This document shows, one piece after another, positions 55,162 to 63,342 of a stretch of 64,000 bases of DNA. The DNA lies in the NCBI GenBank assembly GCA_023662865.1, contig JAMPIK010000010.1, forward strand, positions 1 through 64,000. The letters are read 5' to 3'. Positions within the stretch are counted from its first letter, which is position 1; each line of letters begins with the position of its first letter. Position numbers and translations under genes: made by a program. Origin of the DNA: Prevotella sp. GTDB lineage: Bacteria; Bacteroidota; Bacteroidia; Bacteroidales; Muribaculaceae. Under the pieces are notes generated by a model that was given only the letters and a program-made list of their open reading frames with translations, was not told the DNA's origin and did no database searches.

Positions 55162-56886
55162 TTATTTTTTGATGATTTTCCCTCCGGGAGTAATATACAT
55201 ACCGGCGGGGAGTGCGTTTATTTGGCTGTTTGAGGCGTTCCCAAGCACTTTTATGCCTTGGAGGTTATACACGTTTGTTGGAAGTGCTGAAGCAGTGTCA
55301 GCGGCTTCAATCGGCTCTATTCCGGCTTCTGCCCCCCATTGCTGTTTGAGCCATTCCGTTTTATAATTGATACTGTAAAGCACTGCATCGAGTTTTTCTC
55401 TGATATCGGCATTGCCATATTCCGGCCAACGCTTGGCGTCAAATTGTGCGGCAACGTAAATTTTGTCTACAAATTCTTCAAGTTCCTTCTTGATGCGTTC
55501 CGGACCGAAACAGAGATACCACGCCCATATTTCTTTTACTTTGGCTTGAAAAGCCGGAAATTGATAAATTTGGCCTATCCATACTTGGTGAAAGGGGGAA
55601 TTTTGCCAAATGAAATTTGCATTATGGCCAAAGGCATTGCCGAAGTCCCATACCGGGCCGAAGAGCCATTTGTTGCCCTCGCCTCGGTTGCGATTCAGAT
55701 AGCATGACCCGTGGAAAGATTCGCAATTGCTTACAATCTCTTGTGTAATGTAAAATCGAGCGAGTATGTCAAAGTCTACAAGTTGGCTGAGGACGGTATT
55801 GTCTCCTTGATTGTCGGCGCAGTACACGGCGTTGTCAATCTGCTGCATGGCTGTTTGCAGATATGTTTCTTGCTCAGCGGAGAGTTCTTCGGGGGATTTG
55901 TAAGTAAACCAAATCGGAGAGCTTGCATTGCCGTTTTCAGGCACGGTGATGTGCGGGTCGGTGTCATAGTTGTCAATCTCCACGAGCCAGCCGCCGTCCA
56001 CGTCTTGTGTGGCGAGGTCTTCTTGCTCTATAATATTCACACGGTCTTTTGCCACACGGATATTTTCGGTGAGGAAATACAATCCGCGATAGCCACCATT
56101 GAGTACGAGTTCTACGGGTTCGGATTTCGGTGTCCATGGCATACCGAGCATTTCGGAGAGCGCAAAGCCCGATTCGTTGCGCAGGAAGCCGTCATTGTCG
56201 TCGGCATGGGCAAGGAGTACGAAATGCTTGCTTGAAGGCATGCCCATGAGCGGCTGTTTATCTGCGAGTTTCAGGCGGTAAGGCTTTTTTTCGAAGCCGG
56301 ACCAAGAGTAGTTGCCGCGTCCTTTAATTTGAGTGGAGAGCGGCACCTCTTTTGATCCGATTGCCTCCACTCCTTCCACACCCATAGGGTCAAGCCACCA
56401 TGTTGCGTTGAGGTATTTTTCTTTGTCCACTATCGGGGCGGAGTTTTCGGTATTGATGAAAAGCACCGGGAGAGTGCCGCTCCATGCCGTAGGTTTTTCG
56501 CCGCCGCCGCCAAAGTTCATGTACATATTTCCGAGGTCTACAATTACCTTGATTTTAGATGCTTGCGGAGCCTTGATGTTGGGAGCAACGGTCTTTTTAT
56601 ATATACGCAACCATCTGTCCAACACTATTTTGCCGTCAATGGCTAAAGTGCCTTGGTCAAATTCGCTCCAACCGTTGCCGGTAGTGCCTTTCACGGTTGA
56701 TATTTTGAATTCAAGATTTTTAGAGAAATCGATTTCAAGAGTGTAAAGACCGTCTTCATAATTAAATACGGCGGGATTGAGGGGATCCCACCCGTTAAAA
56801 CCGCCGACGGCATAGAGAGGCTCTTGAGCATTAGCGTTATATAGACCTGCAATCAAGAGGATAATCGAGAGTAAGAATTTTTTCAT
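55162..56886 (-). CDS. CotH-kinase family exported protein with SusF-like N-terminus
   Basis: This 574-residue protein has a signal peptide ending ANAQ. The first 100 residues (LYAVGGFNGWDP, LEFKISTVKGTTGNGWSEFD) resemble the glucan-binding units of the SusE/SusF proteins. The central CotH region (about 160-500) has QIKGRGNYSWSGFEKKPYRLKL, LNGGYRGLYFLTENIRV, FLRNESGFALSEML and the later GPVWDFGNAFG; CotH proteins are protein kinase-like in spore coats. The last 35 residues (VYNLQGIKVL, ALPAGMYITPGGKIIKK) fit a Bacteroidetes C-terminal module. It should act outside the inner membrane. The substrate is unknown. Confidence 0.85.
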   Translation of the reverse strand: MKKFLLSIILLIAGLYNANAQEPLYAVGGFNGWDPLNPAVFNYEDGLYTLEIDFSKNLEFKISTVKGTTGNGWSEFDQGTLAIDGKIVLDRWLRIYKKTVAPNIKAPQASKIKVIVDLGNMYMNFGGGGEKPTAWSGTLPVLFINTENSAPIVDKEKYLNATWWLDPMGVEGVEAIGSKEVPLSTQIKGRGNYSWSGFEKKPYRLKLADKQPLMGMPSSKHFVLLAHADDNDGFLRNESGFALSEMLGMPWTPKSEPVELVLNGGYRGLYFLTENIRVAKDRVNIIEQEDLATQDVDGGWLVEIDNYDTDPHITVPENGNASSPIWFTYKSPEELSAEQETYLQTAMQQIDNAVYCADNQGDNTVLSQLVDFDILARFYITQEIVSNCESFHGSCYLNRNRGEGNKWLFGPVWDFGNAFGHNANFIWQNSPFHQVWIGQIYQFPAFQAKVKEIWAWYLCFGPERIKKELEEFVDKIYVAAQFDAKRWPEYGNADIREKLDAVLYSINYKTEWLKQQWGAEAGIEPIEAADTASALPTNVYNLQGIKVLGNASNSQINALPAGMYITPGGKIIKK

Positions 56887-56927
56887 AGTTTATAGGTTAA
56901 AAGGATTGTCCTTTATAGAAACAGAGA

Positions 56928-56954
56928 GGGCGAGCAATTTGTTTTTGCTCGCCC
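56928..56954 (-). terminator. Hairpin after korB
   Basis: GGGCGAGCAA and its exact complement (56928-56937, 56945-56954) form a 10-bp stem after the korB stop. There is no U-tract, so termination strength is uncertain. Confidence 0.55.
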
Positions 56955-56976
56955 CGCCGATAAGGTTGTTTGTGGT

Positions 56977-57990
56977 TTATTTTACTTCCCAAGTTTCTTT
57001 TGTGCTGATAATCATGTCGCGAAGGTTTTCCCAGTTCTTTTTGGCTTTCACCTCCTCAACCTGATGCTGCACTTCGGCTTCGTAAGTGAGAGCCTCCACA
57101 TCGCGGATTACACCGATAGCCAGAGGCAAAGACTTGCCGTCCATCATGGCGAGCTGCTGATGCAGGAAGTTCTCTTTGGTGTGTGCATCGTGAACAAGCA
57201 CATCATCAATGGTGTAACCGTCCTGACCTATGGTCACGGCTTTCAGTCCGAAGCCGTCTTGCACAAGACCTTTTTCATTGTTTTCGCCGAAGAGCATTTT
57301 CTCGCCTTGACGAAGGTGAATGGTGTGATCAAAACGCACATCTTTGCCGGTGAGGCAAGAGTGTATGCCATTGTTGAAGATTACGCAGTTCTGCAGAATT
57401 TCCACCACGGAAGCTCCTTTGTGTCGGGCAGCGGCCACGAGCACTTCGCGAGTAGTGTCGAGAGCTACGTCAATACCTCTGGCAAAGAAGTTGCCGCGAG
57501 CGCCGAAGCAGAGTTCAGCCGGGATAAACGGATCCTCGGTAGTGCCGTAAGGGCTTGATTTGGACACGAAACCGCGGTCGGAAGTAGGGGAGTACTGACC
57601 CTTGGTAAGACCGTAGATTTTATTATTGAAGAGCAACATATTGATGTCTATGTTGCGGCGAACGGCATGAATAAAGTGGTTACCGCCGATAGCCAGGCCG
57701 TCACCGTCGCCGGAGATTTGCCAAACTGTAAGCTCCGGGTTGGCTGTTTTTACGCCGGTTGCGATGGCTGCGGCACGGCCGTGGATTGTGTGCATGCCGT
57801 ATGTGTTCATATAGTAGGGCAGGCGAGAGGAGCAGCCTATACCGGACACTACAACCGTTTGATGAGGAGCCACGCCTAAGTCGGCCATGGCTTTATGCAG
57901 CACATTGAGGATAGCATGGTCGCCGCACCCCGGGCACCAGCGTACACTCTGTTCGTTTTTGAAGTCTGTGGGCTTGAAATTATTTTCCAT
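56977..57990 (-). CDS. korB: 2-oxoacid:ferredoxin oxidoreductase beta subunit (KorB-like)
   Basis: This 337-residue subunit binds thiamine pyrophosphate. The motif GDGDGLAIGGNHFIHAVRRN and MLLFNNKIYGLTKGQ are visible, with the iron-sulfur/N-terminal RWCPGCGDHAIL at about 17-28. With KorA it oxidatively decarboxylates 2-oxoglutarate (or another 2-oxoacid) to acyl-CoA and reduces ferredoxin, which fits anaerobic metabolism. It lies 9 bp after korA. Confidence 0.92.
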   Translation of the reverse strand: MENNFKPTDFKNEQSVRWCPGCGDHAILNVLHKAMADLGVAPHQTVVVSGIGCSSRLPYYMNTYGMHTIHGRAAAIATGVKTANPELTVWQISGDGDGLAIGGNHFIHAVRRNIDINMLLFNNKIYGLTKGQYSPTSDRGFVSKSSPYGTTEDPFIPAELCFGARGNFFARGIDVALDTTREVLVAAARHKGASVVEILQNCVIFNNGIHSCLTGKDVRFDHTIHLRQGEKMLFGENNEKGLVQDGFGLKAVTIGQDGYTIDDVLVHDAHTKENFLHQQLAMMDGKSLPLAIGVIRDVEALTYEAEVQHQVEEVKAKKNWENLRDMIISTKETWEVK

Positions 57991-57999
57991 GGCTGATGA

Positions 58000-59850
58000 T
58001 TAGTCGTTTAGAATGTTTTTTACACCGTCAACAATCTCTTTTACGAGGAAAGGCTGACCCTCTATTTTGTTAATGCGGCGAATGTCGCGGCCATGCATTT
58101 TGCTCTGCAGATAGTCGGCAAACATACCGGTGTTAAGCTCGGCCACGATGATATTGTCGTATTTGGTAAGCTCTTCGAGGGCATTTGCCGGCATAGGATT
58201 AATATAACGGAAGTGAGCAAGAGCCACGGGTGTCCCGGCAGCGTTGAGTTCTTCGGCTGCGGTGAGCAGATGTCCGTAAGTGCCGCCCCAACCTACAAGA
58301 ACAGTTTTGGCAGAGGTGTCGCCCTGCAGTTTGAGAGTCGGGATATCGTTGGCTATGCGTGCAATTTTCTCGGCGCGAGTGCGTACCATTTTCTCATGGT
58401 TGGCACCGTCGGTGGAGATTACGGAAGTATTGAAGTCTTTTTCCAGACCGCCTACACGGTGTTGGAAACCGGGGGTGCCGGGAAGTGCCCAATAGCGTAC
58501 AAGGTTTTCCGCCTCGCGAGAGTAAGGCTTCCAACTTTCGGCTACTTGTTCAGGATTGATGAAATGAGGCTTGATTGCCGGGAAATCTTCTTCTTCCGGT
58601 ATACGCCATGCTGAAGATCCGTTTGCTATAAAGGCATCGGTGAGCAATATAACCGGAGTCATGTGTTCCATAGCTATACGAGCCGCTTCAAAAGCCATTG
58701 TGAAGCAGTCGGTGGGAGAAGCGGCGGCAATTACACACAAGGGGCTTTCGCCGTTGCGTCCGTAGAGAGCTTGCATCAAGTCAGTCTGTTCAGTCTTGGT
58801 GGGCAGACCGGTAGAGGGGCCGCCGCGCTGCACATCGATTGCCACGAGGGGCAGTTCGGCAATCACGGCCAAACCGAGAGCTTCGCTTTTGAGGGCGAGA
58901 CCCGGGCCGGAGGTTGAAGTGACAGCCAGATTTCCGGCAAAAGACGCACCGATGGCGGAGCATACACCGGCTATTTCGTCTTCCATTTGGCAAGCCTTCA
59001 CGCCGAGGTCTTTGCGCTTGGCCAGCTCATGAAGAATGTCTGTTGCGGGGGTGATGGGATATGAGCCGAGGAACAAGGGGCGACCGCTCTTTTCGGAAGC
59101 CATGATAAGCCCCCATGCAGTGGCGGTGTTTCCGTTTACATCGGTGTAAATACCCGGTTTAACAGATTCAGTCTCAATGCGATAAGTAGACATTGAAGAG
59201 TGAGTGTTGTGGCCGTAGTCCCAACCGGCGCGAATTACTTTTGCGTTGGCTTCATACACAGCCGGTTTCTTGGCGAATTTAGCCTGCAACTTGCGCAATA
59301 CGGCATCCACATCGCGGTCGAAGAGCCAGCAGACGATACCGAGCGCGAGCATATTTTTGCACTTCATGATGCTCTTTGGATCCATGCCGGAGTCTTTGAG
59401 AGTCTCCCTGAGCAAGGTAGTCATCGGCACAAGCATCACGCTGTTGGGGTCAATTCCAAGCTCGGAAATCGGGTCTTCGGTTTTATATAGAGCCTTTTTG
59501 AGGTCAGCATCGCGGAAAGTGTCGGAGTCGCAGATGATAATACCTCCTTTTTTAAGGAATTTGAGGTTGGTTTTGAGCGCGGCGGGGTTCATGGCCACCA
59601 ATACATCGGCTTCATCACCGGGGGTGTGTACATCCTTGCCGATATGCACTTGAAATCCGGAGACGCCGGAAAGGCTTCCCTGCGGAGCGCGAATTTCAGC
59701 CGGATAGTCCGGAAACGTTGATATTTCATTGCCTTCACCGGCACTGACGTTAGAGAAGATGTTGCCTGCGAGCTGCATACCATCGCCCGAGTCGCCGGAA
59801 AAGCGTACAACAACCTGATCTAATGTTTTTACATTGGTATTTTCCAACAT
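58000..59850 (-). CDS. korA: 2-oxoacid:ferredoxin oxidoreductase alpha subunit (gamma-alpha fusion)
   Basis: This 616-residue protein joins a gamma-like domain (1-200; VVRFSGDSGDGMQLAGNIFS) to an alpha domain (210-616; FLGSYPITPATDILHEL, CQMEDEIAGVCSAIGASFAG, STSGPGLALKSE, VDVQRGGPSTGLPTKTEQ). The fused form is usual in Bacteroidetes. The subunit partners KorB, encoded next. A strong promoter match lies about 80 bp upstream. Confidence 0.93.
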   Translation of the reverse strand: MLENTNVKTLDQVVVRFSGDSGDGMQLAGNIFSNVSAGEGNEISTFPDYPAEIRAPQGSLSGVSGFQVHIGKDVHTPGDEADVLVAMNPAALKTNLKFLKKGGIIICDSDTFRDADLKKALYKTEDPISELGIDPNSVMLVPMTTLLRETLKDSGMDPKSIMKCKNMLALGIVCWLFDRDVDAVLRKLQAKFAKKPAVYEANAKVIRAGWDYGHNTHSSMSTYRIETESVKPGIYTDVNGNTATAWGLIMASEKSGRPLFLGSYPITPATDILHELAKRKDLGVKACQMEDEIAGVCSAIGASFAGNLAVTSTSGPGLALKSEALGLAVIAELPLVAIDVQRGGPSTGLPTKTEQTDLMQALYGRNGESPLCVIAAASPTDCFTMAFEAARIAMEHMTPVILLTDAFIANGSSAWRIPEEEDFPAIKPHFINPEQVAESWKPYSREAENLVRYWALPGTPGFQHRVGGLEKDFNTSVISTDGANHEKMVRTRAEKIARIANDIPTLKLQGDTSAKTVLVGWGGTYGHLLTAAEELNAAGTPVALAHFRYINPMPANALEELTKYDNIIVAELNTGMFADYLQSKMHGRDIRRINKIEGQPFLVKEIVDGVKNILND

Positions 59851-59926
59851 AATATGTAGTAGTGTTAGTTATTTGTTACATATATAATAACCTTTCCGAA
59901 AGTTGAGAACCTGCGGAAAAACGGTG

Positions 59927-59958
59927 CAAAGTTAGCAAATTAATTATAGGTGAACCAA
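59927..59958 (-). promoter_or_regulatory. Predicted korAB promoter
   Basis: TTGG (59955-59958), 20 bases, TAACTTTG (59927-59934) on the minus strand. The leader would be about 70 nt. The -33 box differs from TTTG at one base. Confidence 0.65.
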
Positions 59959-60028
59959 AAAAAGAGGATAAAAAGTGTATGAAACAAATATTTTAAGCTA
60001 TCCTAATTCGTGATTGATAAAAAAGTCG

Positions 60029-60036
60029 TAATTTTG
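60029..60036 (+). promoter_or_regulatory. Possible -7 box of the Crp/Fnr gene
   Basis: TAATTTTG fits TAnnTTTG and lies 38 bp before the ATG. No -33 TTTG is seen at the right spacing. Confidence 0.4.
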
Positions 60037-60074
60037 CAATCCGAGACCATGTCTTGAGAAAAGCAGTAACCACA

Positions 60075-60761
60075 ATGAATACCCGCGAAATTACACCCGA
60101 AGAAAAGTTCCGGTTAGGCAAGTCGCTTAACGGGGAATGTGACTATGTAATGCCGTGGGAGGTAATGGATAAATTCCTGGATTTGGGGCAGGTAGTTGAG
60201 TTGGAGAAGTGGGAGAACCTGGTGTCTGCCGGCGACATGATAGCCGATGTGTTCATAGCTTTCGACGGCATATTGCGTTGTTGGTATGTAGACGAAGACA
60301 CGGAGCGGACAGCTTATTTTTCCGGCTTGCCTACCATAATAATCAATTATCACACATATTACGCCAACCTGCCGGCCTTTTACAACATTCAGGCCTGCAC
60401 TGAGGCGAAGCTGCTGCGCATACGCCGCAGTCTGTTTGACGAGCTGATAGCCAACAGCCATGAGTTTGCTCGATGGAATTTGCGTGTCTCTCAAAACCAA
60501 CATTACTATTTTGAACGCAAACAAAGGCTTAACACCGGGCAGGCCATAGACAGATATTTGAGTCTGGTGAGAGCCTTGCCCAACGTTATGAAGCGTTTGC
60601 CGTTGCACATCGTTGCTTCCTATTTGGGGATTAAACCACAGTATCTAAGCCGCTTGAGAGGCATGGTGCATAATAAATCCGGCGCGGGAGGCGAGACAAT
60701 TGTCGACCCAAAGGCGGAAGCAAGAGCGGCACGCAAAGTCTCCTCAAAAAAGACGAAATGA
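60075..60761 (+). CDS. Crp/Fnr-family transcriptional regulator
   Basis: I chose ATG 60075 (228 residues; MNTREITPEEKF). A cyclic-nucleotide-binding-like domain (about 20-140; LEKWENLVSAGDMIADVFIAFDGILRCWYV) is followed by a dimer helix and a C-terminal winged helix (PLHIVASYLGIKPQYLSRLR, about 185-205). No cysteine cluster of the FNR type is apparent, so it probably senses a small ligand or is ligand-free. It is divergent from korAB and upstream of deoC, and may regulate either. Confidence 0.85.
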   Translation: MNTREITPEEKFRLGKSLNGECDYVMPWEVMDKFLDLGQVVELEKWENLVSAGDMIADVFIAFDGILRCWYVDEDTERTAYFSGLPTIIINYHTYYANLPAFYNIQACTEAKLLRIRRSLFDELIANSHEFARWNLRVSQNQHYYFERKQRLNTGQAIDRYLSLVRALPNVMKRLPLHIVASYLGIKPQYLSRLRGMVHNKSGAGGETIVDPKAEARAARKVSSKKTK

Positions 60762-60827
60762 TTTTGTAATGAACGATTACTCCCCTCAACACGTTCATAA
60801 CATATATAACCCTAAAAACTACTGTAT

Positions 60828-61706
60828 ATGGACAGATATCAAGAGGCGCTGGCCGGAAGCCGTGTGCCCGTAAGTGAAGAAGTGGTGAACGAGGCCGTTG
60901 CAAAAATTGTGGAGAAAGCCCCCGAATACGCAAGCCCCGAAGTTTATCAGTTCCTTTTCAGTTCAATCGACCTGACAACTCTCTCAACTACCGATACTCA
61001 GAAGAGTGTCGCTAAATTCACACAGCGAGTAAACGACTTTGACAACGACTATCCGCAGTTCAGGCCGGTAGCGGCAATATGCGTATATTCCAACTTTGCC
61101 GAAGTAGTTAAAACAAACCTTGATGTGCCGGGAGTGGATATTGCCGTAGTAGCCGGCGGTTTCCCTTCAAGCCAGACATACACAGCCGTGAAGGTGGCGG
61201 ACTGCGCATTGGCCGTGTCAAGCGGTGCAAGCGAAGTGGACATCGTGCTTAACCTCGGTTACTTCTTCGATGAAAACTATGAGGATATGTGCGATGAAGT
61301 TATTGAACTCAAACACACCGTCAAAGATGCACATCTGAAAGTAATCCTTGAAACCGGCGCACTCAAAACGTATGAAAACATCAAGAAAGCATCTGTATTG
61401 AGCTTATACAGCGAAGCAGATTTTCTGAAAACCTCCACCGGAAAAATCTACGAGGGAGCCTCTCTGCCCGCCGCATGGATTATGTGTCGGTGCATCAAGG
61501 AGTACTACGAAAAAACAGGTCGCAAAGTCGGCTTCAAAGCCGCCGGAGGTGTACGCACCACCGAAGAGGCTCTCAAATACTACGCAATAGTGAAAGAAGT
61601 GCTCGGCGATGAATGGCTCACCCACGACCTGTTCCGCATCGGCGCCTCCGGCCTTGCCAACGCCCTGCTCTCCTCCATGACCGGCGAAGAAACCAAATAC
61701 TTCTAA
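60828..61706 (+). CDS. deoC: Deoxyribose-phosphate aldolase
   Basis: This 292-residue TIM-barrel enzyme splits 2-deoxyribose 5-phosphate into acetaldehyde and glyceraldehyde 3-phosphate. The Schiff-base lysine is in FLKTSTGK (K204), and GFKAAGGVRT provides the second conserved lysine. EVDIVLNLGYFF and LKVILETGAL also match. It resembles the longer DeoC type with an extra N-terminal helix region. It follows the Crp/Fnr gene by 66 bp. Confidence 0.94.
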   Translation: MDRYQEALAGSRVPVSEEVVNEAVAKIVEKAPEYASPEVYQFLFSSIDLTTLSTTDTQKSVAKFTQRVNDFDNDYPQFRPVAAICVYSNFAEVVKTNLDVPGVDIAVVAGGFPSSQTYTAVKVADCALAVSSGASEVDIVLNLGYFFDENYEDMCDEVIELKHTVKDAHLKVILETGALKTYENIKKASVLSLYSEADFLKTSTGKIYEGASLPAAWIMCRCIKEYYEKTGRKVGFKAAGGVRTTEEALKYYAIVKEVLGDEWLTHDLFRIGASGLANALLSSMTGEETKYF

Positions 61707-61721
61707 CCGAAAACCTCATTA

Positions 61722-61736
61722 AGAGTGTGTCTAATA
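61722..61736. repeat. Solo copy of the MITE end sequence
   Basis: AGAGTGTGTCTAATA equals the first 15 bases of the 34-bp terminal repeat at 26896. It lies 16 bp after the deoC stop. No partner end is visible nearby. Confidence 0.65.
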
Positions 61737-62065
61737 TAAAAATACTGGTGTCCCGTCTGTTTTATATTGTTTTTGAGTATATAGGTATTATATATAATGT
61801 GTAAAGGAGTTTGAGGGAGTAATGATCGGGTAGTAATTTGGATGGTCGTGGAAAATTTATGAGTTGGGATGGTGGTGGTTCCAAGAAAATTTTGTAATTT
61901 TGTGATGCAGAGTGTGTAGGCTTACTGATGCAGTGAACCGGCTTCGCTCTGCAAAGACATATTATACAAGAAGCGTTTTTGCTTTGTCCTACTATCGAAA
62001 TCGCCAAATTTCAATCAACGAGGGCTGAGCAGTCACAAAACGCTCCTTGTCTTGCCGTGTCATAT

Positions 62066-62116
62066 CCACTCCCCGGCAAGGGGAGTGCCGATATATCGGT
62101 CAAGGCGTGGGAGTGG
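62066..62116 (+). promoter_or_regulatory. Hairpin with a competing alternative pairing
   Basis: CACTCCCC (62067-62074) pairs perfectly with GGGGAGTG (62080-62087, loop GGCAA). The same left arm, CCACTCCC, also matches GGGAGTGG further on, near 62108. CCGATATATCGG (62088-62099) is a palindrome between them. The two folds cannot form together. Whether this is a switch is inference. Confidence 0.4.
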
Positions 62117-62248
62117 ACTGTTTATTCGTTGAGAGGCGTTTGGCGATGCCTGATAGTGATAAACTGAACATCGTTCCACGTCTTCTTTTTATCCCCATTT
62201 TAAAGGTTCGGCACAAGGGAGCGCACCGACCACCCCACAGGCTACTGT

Positions 62249-62947
62249 ATGATTCATATCGGCCAGCTGATAAAAGAGGAGTTCGAGCGCAACAAGCACT
62301 TGGATATAAACGGGTTTGCCTCGCGGCTCAACTGTAAGCGTGCCAATATCTACAATATCTTTGGTCGACCCACTATCGACACTGCGCTGCTCTATAAAAT
62401 TTCGCAGGCTCTCGACCATGACTTCTTCTACGACATATCATGTCGGCTCAAAGAGGATGCCGGCGAAGAGCTGGATGCCAAGCAGGACATTTATGAGCAG
62501 ATAATGCGCACTATAGGGAAGCAACTCACCCGCCAGCTGAAGCGAGTGGATGTCACCGGGAGACCTTCAGGTCGTTATCAGCTCAACACATATAATAATG
62601 AAGCATCGCCACTGCCGCCATCCCGCTTCAAAGTGTTTGTGCAAGCCGGCGAGGACGAGGATGTTGTTCCCCACATCCACGTAGCATCCATTGATGAAGG
62701 GTTTGAAGTACGCTTTACTATAAGCGATGACTATTCCGATCCCAAACTTCTGCCTGTCAAAAATTTCGGTACAAGAAAGCTCGATGACAAATTCGAGGAC
62801 ATCCAAGAGCGAACATGCAAATGGCTATACGATTTTGACGGCCACAAAGCACACCGCACCATCCCCGGCATAAAAAACTGCGAATACGCCCTCATCATCT
62901 ACCGCACCCTTAACCCAGTGCCCGGAGCGTCAGCCTTCGAAATCTAA
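62249..62947 (+). CDS. Helix-turn-helix protein with unknown C-terminal domain
   Basis: I do not recognise the full architecture. Residues 1-65 form an XRE-like HTH (IGQLIKEEFERNKHLDINGF, ASRLNCKRANIYNIFGRP, LYKISQALDHDFFYDIS). A helical linker follows (EQIMRTIGKQLTRQLKRVD). Residues 120-232 are a distinct beta-rich domain with VPHIHVASIDEGFEVRF and LLPVKNFGTRKLDDKFEDI. The PHIHV string is reminiscent of the DUF4160 family, but this is weak. It probably binds DNA. It lies downstream of a structured leader and 186 bp before a small gene, in an accessory part of the window. Confidence 0.75.
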   Translation: MIHIGQLIKEEFERNKHLDINGFASRLNCKRANIYNIFGRPTIDTALLYKISQALDHDFFYDISCRLKEDAGEELDAKQDIYEQIMRTIGKQLTRQLKRVDVTGRPSGRYQLNTYNNEASPLPPSRFKVFVQAGEDEDVVPHIHVASIDEGFEVRFTISDDYSDPKLLPVKNFGTRKLDDKFEDIQERTCKWLYDFDGHKAHRTIPGIKNCEYALIIYRTLNPVPGASAFEI

Positions 62948-62996
62948 CAGAAATTGGGGTAAAAAACGATGCAAAATCAGCAATAATTATGAGAAG

Positions 62997-63027
62997 TCTA
63001 AACATTAGGTACAGAGTATCTAAACAT
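62997..63027 (+). promoter_or_regulatory. Direct repeat of TCTAAACAT, 22-bp period
   Basis: TCTAAACAT occurs at 62997-63005 and 63019-63027, two helical turns apart. A weaker TTTAAACAT lies at 63119-63127, just before the small gene. The arrangement suits a regulator that binds same-face direct repeats, possibly the upstream HTH protein. Confidence 0.5.
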
Positions 63028-63066
63028 CAGATATGCTTTTATTCTGCTGATGCAAATCATCCTATG

Positions 63067-63074
63067 TAAATTTG
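63067..63074 (+). promoter_or_regulatory. Possible -7 box of the small gene and nuclease
   Basis: TAAATTTG fits TAnnTTTG, 60 bp before the small-gene ATG and downstream of the direct repeats. Confidence 0.4.
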
Positions 63075-63133
63075 CAAATCGTTATCACGCAGATTATACT
63101 GAAAAAGCCTTTTAACCCTTTAAACATTAATAT

Positions 63134-63319
63134 ATGGCAGCAAAACACTATACCGTAACGCTCACGGTTCGCCAACCCCAACTTGAAGCCGGAAATTGGG
63201 TAGAAGTGGAATCAACATCTGCCGCAGGCCCCAACCTCGTAGAAATACGCAATGCCTTCTACGACAAATACGGTGTGCAACTGATGAACGCCAACATGAG
63301 TTGCTTCGAAATAAAATAG
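63134..63319 (+). CDS. 61-residue protein of unknown function
   Basis: A short frame from ATG 63134 with good coding character but no recognised family. The sequence MAAKHYTVTLTVRQPQLEAG, then NWVEVESTSAAGPNLVEIRN, suggests two or three beta strands followed by a helix (IRNAFYDKYGV) and a final strand. There is one cysteine (C58) and no signal or membrane segment. It is followed 23 bp later by a nuclease gene on the same strand, so the two are probably co-transcribed. The role, for example partner or inhibitor of the nuclease, is not determined. Confidence 0.6.
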   Translation: MAAKHYTVTLTVRQPQLEAGNWVEVESTSAAGPNLVEIRNAFYDKYGVQLMNANMSCFEIK

Positions 63320-63342
63320 TAAACAAACAGTTAACTATCAAT

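Larger units (their letters stand above)
61707..62248. other. 542-bp non-coding stretch with structured segments
   Basis: No credible gene is seen. Contents: a solo MITE-end copy (61722-61736), a TAATTTTG box on the plus strand (61895-61902), a TGCAGAG/CTCTGCA pairing (61906-61912 with 61950-61956), and a strong hairpin with a competing alternative at 62066-62116. It may be a long leader of the HTH gene that follows. Confidence 0.5.

Noticed and set aside
62067..62087. The CACTCCCC hairpin as an intrinsic terminator of deoC
   Set aside because: It lies 360 bp after the gene and is followed by CCGATATATCGG, not a run of T.
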